DNA of 64,000 nucleotides, taken from NCBI GenBank assembly GCA_025201865.1, contig MU602672.1, positions 22,787-86,786 of the forward strand. Reading direction: 5' to 3'. The stretch's first letter is position 1; each line of letters begins with the position of its first letter. The translations under genes were made by a program, and so were the position numbers. The DNA comes from Ramicandelaber brevisporus. Lineage: Eukaryota > Kickxellomycota > Ramicandelaberales > Ramicandelaberaceae. Below, piece by piece: positions 1 through 9,788 of this stretch. Below the pieces are notes generated by a model. That model searched no databases and was not told the origin of the DNA. It was given only the letters and a program-made list of their open reading frames with translations.

Positions 1-2
1 CG

Positions 3-254
3 GTTTACGATGTGACTCCCGGAAAGAGCTTCTATGGACCTGATGGGCCATACGGTAACTTCTCGGGCAGAGATGCATCCCGTGGGTTGGCCAAGAACTC
101 GTTTGATATGGAGATGATCACGCCTGTTGACCAACCATTGGACAAACTGGATAACTTGGACGCGGATGACCTGGAATCGCTAGATGGTTGGCAGAAGCTG
201 TTTGAGTCGAAGTATACAGTGGTGGGCAAGTTAGTTGACCCATTCGAGAAATAG
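3..254 (+). CDS. MAPR / Dap1-like cytochrome b5-fold heme-binding protein, 3' end only
   Basis: This is the C-terminal 83 codons of a gene whose start lies left of the window; the frame is open from base 3 and ends at TAG 252-254. Residues such as VYDVTP, FYGPDGPYGNFSGRDASRGLA and the later LDGWQKLFESKY match the second half of the cytochrome b5-like domain of membrane-associated progesterone receptor component proteins (yeast Dap1, human PGRMC). In that family the protein is membrane-anchored in the ER, binds heme and supports cytochrome P450 enzymes of sterol synthesis. The N-terminal membrane anchor and the first half of the fold are not visible. The gene converges on the importin gene, with 146 bases between the two stops. 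The family call is firm; the exact ortholog is not decidable from a fragment. Confidence 0.88.
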   Translation, partial: VYDVTPGKSFYGPDGPYGNFSGRDASRGLAKNSFDMEMITPVDQPLDKLDNLDADDLESLDGWQKLFESKYTVVGKLVDPFEK

Positions 255-400
255 AGAGCTAAAGAGTAAAAGAGTAAAACAGTAAAACAGTAAAAGAGTA
301 AAAGAATTATAAAAGAGAAGGAAGGGAGAGAGAAAGAGAAAGAGAGTTTTCTTTTAAAGATTTATTATCATCGTCATCGTCATAATCATCGTCATAATCA
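255..400. other. Convergent 3' UTR region with short repeat
   Basis: This spacer lies between two convergent stops. It holds a degenerate repeat of AGTAAAA(G/C) units (about 262-303) and a purine run. Nothing else is evident. Confidence 0.6.
361..366 (-). terminator. Candidate poly(A) signal of the importin gene
   Basis: Plus-strand TTTATT reads AATAAA on the minus strand, 35 bases past the importin stop codon. The position is right for a polyadenylation signal. This is motif and distance evidence only. Confidence 0.4.
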
Positions 401-3400
401 TCATTTATTGATGACAGCGGCGAGTTTCTTCTGCTGGATGGCCGAAATGTACTGCTGCACAAGTTGAGAGAATGAGGCCGTGTTTTGAGCAGCACATTGG
501 CGGAAGAAGTCGCAGATGACTTGGTTCAAGTTGGCAGTGTAGATTGGATCGTTCTTGAAGGATGCAACATCAACTGTTCCCAACAAAGTATCTTCGTAGT
601 CATCGTCATCCTCCAAATCAAATTGCTCAGACAATAAACCAAATTCATCAGCATCCATCAGTCCAGGGATATCATCAACGTCATCTTCCCAGTCGCCTTC
701 ATCGTCATCATCATCGTCATACTCATCGTCCCAGCCATCGTCACCGTCACCGACATCCTCAGCTGCATCGCCAGAATTTCCAAACGCCATCAACTGATCG
801 ATAGCCTTGAGGGCAGCTGCAGTGGTGTTTCCAGTGTCAGCCATCTGGCGCTTAGCGTGGCGAGCCTCCAAATTGTTATCAAGCTCAGTAACAAGAAGGG
901 AGACGATCTTTGCAGAGAATGGAATGGCAGTGTATCGGTCTGGATTGGCCTTTGCCTTGGAGCGAGTCTTAATGATTCGATCGCCCTTCTGATTACTAGA
1001 AGGCTCTTCGATCAAATCACCGCGAACCATGATCGAATCCAGGCGAGGATCGCCGAGGCTAAACAAGCGAGTCAGTGCAATGGCACTCGCTTTCTGGCCA
1101 TAGTAGCCAGTAACTGCATCATAGTGCTCAGTCCAGACACGCGCCAACACAGCAAGACCAGTTGATTGCGAGCCATCAAATTCAGGCATTGCAGAGTTAG
1201 CCAGGCAGTTTACCACAGCAGCCGGCTCGTGGATAACAAGCTGGCCAATAGCCACCAAGAATGGACCAATAAACGTCGAGGTCTTTGCAGTGGCCAATCT
1301 ACGCACAACGGCCTCGATCAAACCAGGCAAGATTGGCTGAATATCATTGGCTGAGGTTCTAACAAGAGTGGATACAATGTCACCAACAAAGATGGCCAAG
1401 GACTCGGACACGGATGGATCCAACAGGCGAGAAATGACGTGGAGGAACTGATCCAAGCCAGACGAGCCATCGGATGAATTCTTGATTGATGCAATCTGGG
1501 ATAATGCCTTACGAGAGACTAAAGTGGTCAAACACTGCTGGACGCTGTGGATGATCTCGCTATCTGTTGCACTGCTGATGCTCTGAATCAGCAGCGGGAA
1601 CACTTCATACACCAGACTGTCAGGCAGCGATTCAGTTGGGCAAATCTTTAACAGCACTGAGATGATATCGATTGCACCAGGAACGGCATCCTCTGTGTTC
1701 ACATTAACACTGCCGGACGAAGGAGAGGCCGATGGAGACACCGACGCAAGTGGAGAGCGACCAGCTACAACTGCAAGTAGCACTGGCAATGCGCGCATAC
1801 AGAATGCCTCATAGGCTGCCAACGAGGATGAAATCAAGAACTCCACAATACCAGACACTGTGCTGACCAGCATTCTATCCGTGGGGTTTGCAGCCCATGC
1901 ATTCAGTATAACTGGGCCAACCAGCGCCTCATGTTGAGCAGATATATCAGAATTAACGCCAAGGAATATAGCCAGCGAATCCAATGCAATGTTAAGCAAA
2001 TCACCATTTAATTTGGAGATCAAATCGGCAGAATTGGTAATCATCTGAGACTGGAAGGGCTTAATCACCTCTTTATTCAATGAATTGCAGAATCTAACAC
2101 ACGCCTGCATGGCTGAGATACGAAGAACCAATGATCGATCGCCATTCATTGCAGACACAGCCACTGGCAGCATGCTGTTACTATTGTCCTGGAATGAAAC
2201 AGTTGTGGGGAAGTTGCTGGCAAAAGAGAGGGCTCTAATTTGAGCATAGGTTATATCAGAATTAGCCAAAGGAACGCCACACACTTGGAATAATTCAGAT
2301 GGATTAAACACCTTCAAGCAGCTTGGATCATCCTCAATGATTGGTGCAATAACACTTACTGCCATTAATGACGATTCTAATATAGTCCAATTCTGTGAAA
2401 TGTTAACATGCGAAGTCTCGTTAACCAGCTTGACAATTGCCTGGGCTAAAGCCAAAACAGTGGCACGTGGACATTTTTCAGCAAAAGAACCAATCATATC
2501 ACGAGCAGCAATTCTCACATTGAATGAAAAGGTATCGTCATCATCATCTGTAATGTATTTTGCAGGGTCAGAGTCCCACTCTTCAATTTGCTCAGTTGTA
2601 ATCTGTGCATACTTGATACTAACATACATTGTATCGATCAACAGCTGTGTTGGTGTAATCTTCTCTTCATCCACCTTTGGCACTGCAGAGCCAGCACTCT
2701 TCTTCTTTGACTTGCCACGCACATTGCTGCCAGTTTCTGCGACTGTGGGAGGAGGATAGTTGACAAACAATGCCACAGTTGACTTCTTACTGGATAGCAC
2801 AGACAACAATTCAAATACAGTGGTCACGTATTTAATAAAGCCAGGATGCATTGATGGATCATCTTCCTCTTCTTGATCCTCACTTTCATGAACAAAAATA
2901 CGCTGATAAGAGTCCGACAAGTCTCTCCACAATACCCAAACTGGCTCAACTAACTTTGGAATAGCCTCGGGAATATACTTGGAGTATCCTCTTATCAGAG
3001 AGGATATCACTCCAACCACGCTGGAGCGAAGCAAAAACTCATTAGCACGCATTTCATCAACTCCATCATTGTTACTGGAGAGTGCAGGCAGAGGCTGAGA
3101 TAAGATATTCACAAAGGAATCAATCCAGGGCATAATTGCAGGTCCAGCATATTTGGTGATTACATCTTTATCGGCACTAGCAGCCGCGCTAATCAGCTCA
3201 AAGCACTCTTTGAACACACCAACCGAAGTAATTCTGGTTTCAATTTGATAATAGCCATCATTGTTAACAAATACTGCATGCAGCTCTGGAACCAACTGCA
3301 TAATCAAGTCCAACTGATCAGCACTCATGTTACTTCCCACAAACTCACTCAGCATCTTCAATGATCCATCCACTGCATTTGCCTGGCGCGATCTCATCAT

Positions 3401-3841
3401 ATTCATCAAATTGTTAAACATGTCTGGCCACACTTCTGGGAAGTCAAACTGGGCCATGTGTGCAACTATAAATGCAGCCACTGAGCGTAGCTTGGCATCT
3501 TCATCAACAAGTAATTCCATCATATGAGAACGAATCAACACCTTGGCTTCATCAGATGGAACTGGCACCTCGCTGAGAGCCTGGCGGTCTTCGTCATCAT
3601 CATGGTGAGCACCGTCATGAGACCAATGACGACGGACATGCTCCTTGAGAAGAACCAGCGCAAGTTGGCGATAGGTGGCGGAGAGACCACTGGAAGCAGA
3701 CGCGAGCTGAGCAAGATTGGCACCAAACGGAACTTCGCGAGATTGCTCAAGAGCAGCGATGCGCTGTTCAGCAGCAGTGCGGATCTGACTGTCTGGCGAC
3801 AGTAAGGCGTCAAACAGGCCAGCAAGATCAGCAGTACTCAT
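401..3841 (-). CDS. Importin-9 / Kap114-type karyopherin beta
   Basis: The product is 1,146 aa, close to the usual length of about 1,000-1,050 for Kap114/importin-9. I chose the ATG at 3841 (MSTADLAGLF); the frame runs 9 bases further upstream only to a TTG. The N-terminus has an importin-beta N-like segment (SPDSQIRTAAEQRI, then LALVLLKEHVRRHW near residue 60), followed by alpha-helical HEAT-like sequence. Near residues 1040-1090 is a strongly acidic stretch of Asp, Glu and Trp (DDGWDDEYDDDD), which corresponds to the acidic loop known in importin-9. The family carries histones, TBP and ribosomal proteins into the nucleus. No intron is needed. The start lies 136 bases from the first ATG of the divergent zinc-finger gene, so a shared promoter is likely. 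Confidence 0.88.
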   Translation of the reverse strand: MSTADLAGLFDALLSPDSQIRTAAEQRIAALEQSREVPFGANLAQLASASSGLSATYRQLALVLLKEHVRRHWSHDGAHHDDDEDRQALSEVPVPSDEAKVLIRSHMMELLVDEDAKLRSVAAFIVAHMAQFDFPEVWPDMFNNLMNMMRSRQANAVDGSLKMLSEFVGSNMSADQLDLIMQLVPELHAVFVNNDGYYQIETRITSVGVFKECFELISAAASADKDVITKYAGPAIMPWIDSFVNILSQPLPALSSNNDGVDEMRANEFLLRSSVVGVISSLIRGYSKYIPEAIPKLVEPVWVLWRDLSDSYQRIFVHESEDQEEEDDPSMHPGFIKYVTTVFELLSVLSSKKSTVALFVNYPPPTVAETGSNVRGKSKKKSAGSAVPKVDEEKITPTQLLIDTMYVSIKYAQITTEQIEEWDSDPAKYITDDDDDTFSFNVRIAARDMIGSFAEKCPRATVLALAQAIVKLVNETSHVNISQNWTILESSLMAVSVIAPIIEDDPSCLKVFNPSELFQVCGVPLANSDITYAQIRALSFASNFPTTVSFQDNSNSMLPVAVSAMNGDRSLVLRISAMQACVRFCNSLNKEVIKPFQSQMITNSADLISKLNGDLLNIALDSLAIFLGVNSDISAQHEALVGPVILNAWAANPTDRMLVSTVSGIVEFLISSSLAAYEAFCMRALPVLLAVVAGRSPLASVSPSASPSSGSVNVNTEDAVPGAIDIISVLLKICPTESLPDSLVYEVFPLLIQSISSATDSEIIHSVQQCLTTLVSRKALSQIASIKNSSDGSSGLDQFLHVISRLLDPSVSESLAIFVGDIVSTLVRTSANDIQPILPGLIEAVVRRLATAKTSTFIGPFLVAIGQLVIHEPAAVVNCLANSAMPEFDGSQSTGLAVLARVWTEHYDAVTGYYGQKASAIALTRLFSLGDPRLDSIMVRGDLIEEPSSNQKGDRIIKTRSKAKANPDRYTAIPFSAKIVSLLVTELDNNLEARHAKRQMADTGNTTAAALKAIDQLMAFGNSGDAAEDVGDGDDGWDDEYDDDDDDEGDWEDDVDDIPGLMDADEFGLLSEQFDLEDDDDYEDTLLGTVDVASFKNDPIYTANLNQVICDFFRQCAAQNTASFSQLVQQYISAIQQKKLAAVINK

Positions 3842-3977
3842 TACTTGCAAGCGTGTCTATGTGTTTGCTAGATTAAACGTTTTATTTTTTTATTTTGCAG
3901 GCGCAGTAGTGGTGGTAGTAGTGGTTGTAGCCCGACACAACAGCAGAATTCGATAGTATCGTTGAATATTGCTGGAC
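3842..3977. promoter_or_regulatory. Short divergent promoter between importin-9 and the zinc-finger gene
   Basis: Only 136 bases separate the two divergent ATGs. A T-rich run followed by TTTTGCAG (about 3885-3900, plus strand) looks like a splice acceptor, so a 5' UTR intron of the zinc-finger gene is possible. No TATA box is clear. Confidence 0.45.
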
Positions 3978-6159
3978 ATGAATCAAACTAAGGCAGCATG
4001 TCATTCATATCCAACAATCACAAACAATCGCCTCAGTTCTGTCAAACACGCTGGCAAAGATGTCGATGAGAACGAAGTGGGAGTGCTGTGAGTAAATATT
4101 AAATGAGTGTTTGTTGCTGCAATATTGCATGGATGGATGGAGTCGATTTGATTCGCGTTTGCTTCCTTTTGCTTGGTCTCTCTTCTCACTACTACTCTTC
4201 AGTCGAGTAACTGCAGCAACAGCAACAGCAACAGCAGAACAGAACAGAACAGCTAATCTACTCAGCGGCCAACCAGCCATGTCGACCGTGAAGTCCAAGA
4301 CGCAATCAACAGCAGCAGCAGTCGACGTGAAAGTCGGTCCGAGTCTCTCCACAGATGACCGCAAACTCAAGCTCTGGCAACGCGTTTCAGATGATGACAG
4401 TGGAGTCACTGAACAGCAAAAGACTGCAGATGCTCTCAAGAACCAACAGCAGCACATATGCGAACATCCTAAATGTGGTCGTAGTTTCAGCTATGCCTGC
4501 CGTCTGCGTGTGCACCAATATGAGCACAAACTCCAGGCAGAGATTGATATACTTGGCAAAGCGTTCAATCTGACTCGGGAGTCGTTGGATGATCGATGGG
4601 TGTGTCCTATTCCGGATTGTCAAGTGGGATACAAAACAATTAATAAAGTATCCACTCATCTACGAGCAAATCATGACGATAATACGCAGCAGCAGCAGCA
4701 GCAGAATCAACAGCCAATTCAACAACAGCCAGTTCAGAAGTCTCGGTACAAGTTTACTTTCCTTGATGTGGATGAATTTTATGTGAATGGAGTTCGTTGT
4801 GGATATCATACTACAACTGGAGTGCTTGTTTGTTATGATTGTCGATTGGTGCCAGAATGTCTGCTCACTCATTTACAGCAGAAACATGGATATAATAGGG
4901 AATCGATTGACAAGTCTGCTCTTCCTGAAGGTGCAGTTAGTGCAAATGTTAATCCCAATGGAAACCAGCATATCAGCAACCCACTTCTTGCATCAGCAAT
5001 CCGAGAACCACATTGGCAGCAGCATCAGGATATTATTCAAGGCTGGTTGTGCACTACACCCAACTGTGGATACTGTGGCTACACAGCTCATGTTAAGTCT
5101 AATCACAGGAAAAGAGTACACCAAGGAGAACAAATGTCGACAGTTCCTGCTCTAGTGCTGCGTCTTAGTTTATCAAAAACACAAAACTCGTCCTTTCTCA
5201 TTACTCACATTGACCAGGCCACAGCTAACGAGAATATAGTGAGCCAGCACGGACTCGAGTGCAGCCAGAATGGATTGGACACCCAAAATGACAATGAAGA
5301 TGGTGTCGATCAGAATGAGACCACAGATGCATCCAATCAGAAGCAACAATGGAAGTGTGAATATGATAATTGCAAGCAGCTCTTCAACTCAGCTAATAAA
5401 CTTTACAGGCATCAACGCGAACACAAAAGTGTGGTTGTAATTTATGTATATGGAAACGCCTTCGTTCTTGCTCGTCTGTCTTCAGATGGTCGATGGGCAT
5501 GTCCAGTTCCAGAATGTGAATCTACCTGCAAATCAATCGGTAGCGTTCGTACCCACATTGTACAAACTCACAGCACACTGTTGAAACAAAAACATGATGA
5601 TAATGATGACGACGACAATGATCAGCAGCAAAATATCAAGAAGAAACAATACATCGCCCGTTATTTAAATGTAGATTACTTTGATATTAATGGAGTTCGA
5701 TATGGCTATCATAATCCGACTGGATTGTTCATTTGCTACGAGTGCAGATTGGTACCAGAATGTTTGTCAACTCATTTGCAACAATCACACGGATTTAATG
5801 AGAAATCAATTGATAATGCATTGCTCCCGGAGAGTGCTAGAGCTAATGGAAGTGACCCGAATGGAAACCAGCACACCAACAACTCACTTCTCGCATCAGC
5901 AATCAACCAGCCATATCAACATCGGGATATTATCCAAGGTTGGATGTGTGTTACATCTGATTGTGGCTATTGTGGTTATACAGCTGATAATAAGAGACAT
6001 CACAAGACAAAGATGCACTATGGCATTCAACTATCGACAGTCCCTGCCCTTGTATTGAGATTACTTAATGGGAAAAAACAAACCAAGTACTTTCTCATTA
6101 CTCGACTGGACACAACCACCACTCATAGCAGTGTCGGATCAATTAACTCGACGAGCTAA
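3978..6159 (+). CDS. Tandemly duplicated four-finger C2H2 protein (2 x 4 zinc fingers)
   Basis: I do not recognise this as a named protein. The best model starts at ATG 3978, has exon 1 to 4087, an intron 4088-4202 and exon 2 to 6159, giving 688 aa. Phases match (exon 1 ends after two codon bases). An alternative is the in-frame ATG at 4279 with no splicing. The protein has two homologous modules of four C2H2 fingers each. In both modules fingers 1, 2 and 4 are C-x4-C-x12-H-x3/4-H, and finger 3 is the unusual C-x2-C-x9-H-x4-H (CYDCRLVPECLLTHLQQKH in module 1, CYECRLVPECLSTHLQQSH in module 2). Between fingers 2 and 3 lies a conserved segment ending NGVRxGYH, and after finger 4 a conserved STVPALVLRL segment. 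Gln-rich and acidic linkers join the parts. Finger 3 recalls C2H2 segments of fungal DUF3505-type proteins, but weakly. A nuclear DNA- or RNA-binding role is inferred. Confidence 0.7.
4088..4202 (+). other. Predicted intron in the zinc-finger gene
   Basis: The donor is GTGAGT and the acceptor follows a pyrimidine-rich tract ending TTCAG. A CTCAC branch-like site lies about 15 bases before the acceptor. Removing 115 bases joins the ATG at 3978 in frame with the zinc-finger reading frame. Without it the frame opens with a Leu/Phe-rich stretch unlike a nuclear protein. Confidence 0.55.
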
Positions 6160-6534
6160 GATAATAGCGAGTGTAATGATGACGATGACGATGAATTAGT
6201 ACTGAGCGACTATAGTGAGTAAGAGGATATCTATCAACCGAAAATTGCGGCAATGTCTCCATTATCACGATTTATCACGCTTAATATGTCATTACCTAAT
6301 GATCCTGAATTTAATAACTCTTAGTTTTGTTTATCAACGCCTTTCAAGCTTCTTTGAAAAGTTCAACATATTAGCGATGTGAGCCAACTATGTGTACAAC
6401 CATCATTGCAAGCATCTTCCATAATTTAAAGTTCTTCAACATTGAATGTAAATGCTTTTGATTTGTAATTGATTCACACAACCGAGTGATCTCTGGATTC
6501 AAGCTCAATTCAATAAAAAACATTTAAGAAAGAC
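6160..6534 (+). other. 3' UTR of the zinc-finger gene with stop-interrupted coding-like tail
   Basis: Directly after the TAA at 6157 the same frame stays coding-like for 20 codons (acidic, containing DDDDDELVLSDYSE). After a second TAA at 6220 it runs another 33 codons to TAG 6322. An AATAAA lies at 6512-6517. The rest is AT-rich and featureless. Confidence 0.45.
6512..6517 (+). terminator. Candidate poly(A) signal of the zinc-finger gene
   Basis: AATAAA sits in the 3' region of the zinc-finger gene, just before the convergent Mmm1 stop. This is motif evidence only. Confidence 0.35.
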
Positions 6535-8160
6535 TTAGTCGATGCTTTCAGAGTCGCTGACATTGAATGGCGAAGCCAGATCAGTATCGTCGTCGTTTGT
6601 TGCAATCTGGGTGTCCTGCTCGCTGCTTGACGGGTATCTGAAATGACCGCGAGGAGATGATGTGCCAGTGTTGCTTACTGCACTTCCGTTTGGATATCTG
6701 CGCCTCAAATTGCTGTGGCTAGTCTCGGTGTTAAATCCACCAGGAACATGAGCGATCGATGTCGATGCTACAGCTGCGGCGGCGGCGGCTGCAGTAAACG
6801 GGCTGTTACCCCAGACAGCTGGTCTTGGCAGCGATGTCGATGTGGATGATCGAGTGGAGCCAACGACACTTGGAGACCGTGAGCTTGATGGAGTGCTGCC
6901 GGAACCACGAACACTCGCAGGAGAGCTTCTGGCTGCGGCAGGAGTGTGTAAGTGATGCTGCTGCTGTTGATGATGAAGATGATGATGGTGTTGATATTGG
7001 GAGTGAGATTGATGGGTAGGCTGAGGAGTGAAGAACGCAGATGGAGTATCATCTTTTGTGTCCATACTAACCTTGCTACGCGTATAATTTGGTGTCATAG
7101 GCGTTGCAGATGGTGATTGAGCCGAACCGGTGGGCTGCTGTCTCTGGCGCTGCTGCTGAGGCTGAAACTGTGGTGATTGCTGTGGCATTGATGGCTGTGG
7201 AGATTGTGGACGTTTCCTCCAAGGTGCTGTTGGCATTGTCATTACATGTGCGTTTGGTGTGACCAGCGCTGATTCAAATGCTCTCGTTATCCGGTCAATG
7301 ATCAGACTAGCCAGCTTGGGCAAATCCTGTACTTTGGTTCTACTGCCAAGCGATGATTTGAGACCCATCTGAAGTTCATAGCCTGGTTTGACAGAGATGG
7401 CCAATCTAACATTATCTGCATCGCCAGGATCAATAAACTGAACAATAAGAGTACCTGTAAACCGAGTAAGTTCCAGGGTGAGCGAGACGGGCAGCGCAGC
7501 AGTGACTGGTCGAGGCAGATTTACCAGGAGGCGAGTGTCCATCGAGATGCTAATTTCATCTTCCAATTCAAACTCAATCTCCAGACTGATACGCGGTCTG
7601 TTGTCAGAATATGCATCGCCAGCTGCAGAACTGTGCAGGCTTACACCCGCTGGCATTCTGCCAAAGACTGGTCTGATTCTCGCACGTCGAAACAATGGAA
7701 ACTCTTTGCCCAATGACAAGTTTGTGATTTTTATTTCATCCAAAACACCAGGTCGAACTCCAGTCTCATTCAGCTTTGTATTCAACATTCGCATCAATCG
7801 ACCATGGCGCTCAGCATCAGCTCTCAATCGGCGAATAATCATTGCCACAAATACATTGAGCCAATCTGCAGATTCAGGCGGATGGTTGCGCTCATCATAA
7901 TTACACATTGCCAGCAACAGAGCATCATCGCCGCTGGATGGAGGCAAAGATGACGCGTCTCTAGCAGTCTTCTCACTGCTGGCTTGTTGCTGTTGCTGTT
8001 GCTGTTGCTGCTGGTCATCAGTGTCGGATGCAGATTGGCTTGATTCACGCTTTGAGTCAACCTCTTCAAAGAGCAAGTAACGAATCGCCATAAAGACTAA
8101 AAGGGCAACCGACAGTTGGCCTATCAACAGGCCGCCGAGGAATGCCCAAACCGGTCCCAT
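6535..8160 (-). CDS. MMM1: Mmm1, SMP-domain subunit of the ERMES ER-mitochondria tether
   Basis: The product is 541 aa from ATG 8160; the only upstream extension is three codons to a TTG. A single transmembrane helix lies at about residues 7-28 (WAFLGGLLIGQLSVALLVFM). It is followed by a Ser/Gln-rich linker and an SMP lipid-transfer domain at roughly 80-290 (WLNVFVAMIIRRLR, LNTKLNE, EIKITNLSLGKEFPLFRRAR), all typical of Mmm1. In yeast Mmm1 is an ER membrane protein that joins Mdm12, Mdm34 and Mdm10 to exchange phospholipids with mitochondria and maintain their shape. The last ~250 residues are a low-complexity tail rich in Gln, His, Ser and Pro, making this protein longer than the usual 350-450 aa. 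The tail is probably disordered. Confidence in the ortholog call is high. Confidence 0.93.
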   Translation of the reverse strand: MGPVWAFLGGLLIGQLSVALLVFMAIRYLLFEEVDSKRESSQSASDTDDQQQQQQQQQQASSEKTARDASSLPPSSGDDALLLAMCNYDERNHPPESADWLNVFVAMIIRRLRADAERHGRLMRMLNTKLNETGVRPGVLDEIKITNLSLGKEFPLFRRARIRPVFGRMPAGVSLHSSAAGDAYSDNRPRISLEIEFELEDEISISMDTRLLVNLPRPVTAALPVSLTLELTRFTGTLIVQFIDPGDADNVRLAISVKPGYELQMGLKSSLGSRTKVQDLPKLASLIIDRITRAFESALVTPNAHVMTMPTAPWRKRPQSPQPSMPQQSPQFQPQQQRQRQQPTGSAQSPSATPMTPNYTRSKVSMDTKDDTPSAFFTPQPTHQSHSQYQHHHHLHHQQQQHHLHTPAAARSSPASVRGSGSTPSSSRSPSVVGSTRSSTSTSLPRPAVWGNSPFTAAAAAAAVASTSIAHVPGGFNTETSHSNLRRRYPNGSAVSNTGTSSPRGHFRYPSSSEQDTQIATNDDDTDLASPFNVSDSESID

Positions 8161-8436
8161 TTGAAGCAAAGACAGCTACAGGTACAGCAGCCGAGCCGGA
8201 GGAGATGCAGCTGGTCAAAGAATGTCGTCTCTGTCTGTGTGTGCGCTGAAGAACGCGTTGAAAAAAAGAAAAGAAAAAGTTGCGAGTGTTATTTTTTTTG
8301 CAGGCAGATTTGCAACCTTCGCAATCCGCGTCAAGACCATAGAAAGAAACACAAAGCAACAGCATCAGCAAGAAACAACATCAGCACGCAGAAACAGTAC
8401 CAGCAGCAGTAGCAGCAGCAAACTGGTGACAAGAAG
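8161..8436. promoter_or_regulatory. Divergent promoter between MMM1 and CPSF2
   Basis: This 276-base spacer separates divergent ATGs. A T-run ending TTTTTTTTGCAG near 8304 on the plus strand looks like a splice acceptor, so CPSF2 may have a 5' UTR intron. The last 60 bases are a CAG-rich microsatellite just before the ATG. Confidence 0.45.
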
Positions 8437-9753
8437 ATGAACAGTGGAGCGAGCGGATCGCTACAGTTTACCGCGATATCTGGTGCAGGCGGTGTGAATG
8501 GAGATGGACCACTGTGCTATGTGTTGCAGATTGGACCAACTCGACTCTTGCTTGATTGCGGAGGAACACTGCGTGATACTGAGGAGTCATTTGCTGTGCT
8601 GCGTAGTGTGATATCAACAAACGCTACTGCCACCACAGCTGCCACATCCGAAGCACAGTCTTCAGCGACAGCGTCATCCACAAATGGCGGCAACTCAGTG
8701 GCTTCCAGTAGGATTGATGCAGTATTGCTAACACATCCAGATCCAGCCCATATAGCTGGCTATCCATATGCATTTAGTAAATTGGGATTGAACAATTGCC
8801 CAGTTTATGCAACGTTACCAGTTAGAAAATTAGGCAGATTGGCATTGAGAGAATTGGTGTTGGCGCGTAAATCATCTGAAAAGTTTGAATTGTATAGTTT
8901 ATCAGATGTGGATGCGGCATTTGATCACATTACTACTTTGCAATATTCTCAGCCAGAGAGCTTAAGCGCTCGAATTCAAAACATTGGTATTGGAATGAAT
9001 ATTGTGATTACGCCATATAATGCAGCGCATACAGTTGGAGGGTCAATATGGAAGATTAGAGTTGGAATGGAAAGTATAGTTTATGCAGCTGGCTTTAATC
9101 ATCTGAAAGAGAAACTATTGAATGCATCGAGTTTAATGGGAAGAAGTGGCCAGGTCTCGGAAACATTTGCTAGACCCACTCTACTGATAACAAGTGCATC
9201 TACTGTACTAATTAATGAGTCTAAAAAGAAAATTAGAGAAAGCAAATTGATAAATTCTATTCAGTCAACTTTAAATCAAGGTGGGAATGTGATGATACCA
9301 GTTGATGCATCTGCCAGAGTATTGGAGCTATTGTTGGCATTTGATTCATATTTCAAACAGAATAATCCAGTGAAGATCAGCGGACCTCATAAATTAATAT
9401 TTTTATCGAGAACAGGAATAACATTATTAAAAGAGATCAGAACAATGCTAGAGTGGTTAAGTGAAGATTTAACGAAAATGTTTGTTGATAACAAGTCTAA
9501 TCCATTTGATTTAAGAAATGTTAAGTTAATCTCAAGTTTAAACGAATTGGTTGATTCAAAGACTGGACGCGATGTCATTCCTGGAAGCAAATTAGTATTG
9601 GTGTTCGATATGGATATGGACTGTGGCTATTCCAGATTATTGTTTGAGTCTTGGTGTAATAACCCTCGCAATCTGCTATTGTTGGTATCACGCGGCGCAC
9701 CTGGTTCACTGGCAAGAAAGTTGTACGATACATGGACTGATCTGAGCACACGC

Positions 9754-9788
<35 letters not shown>

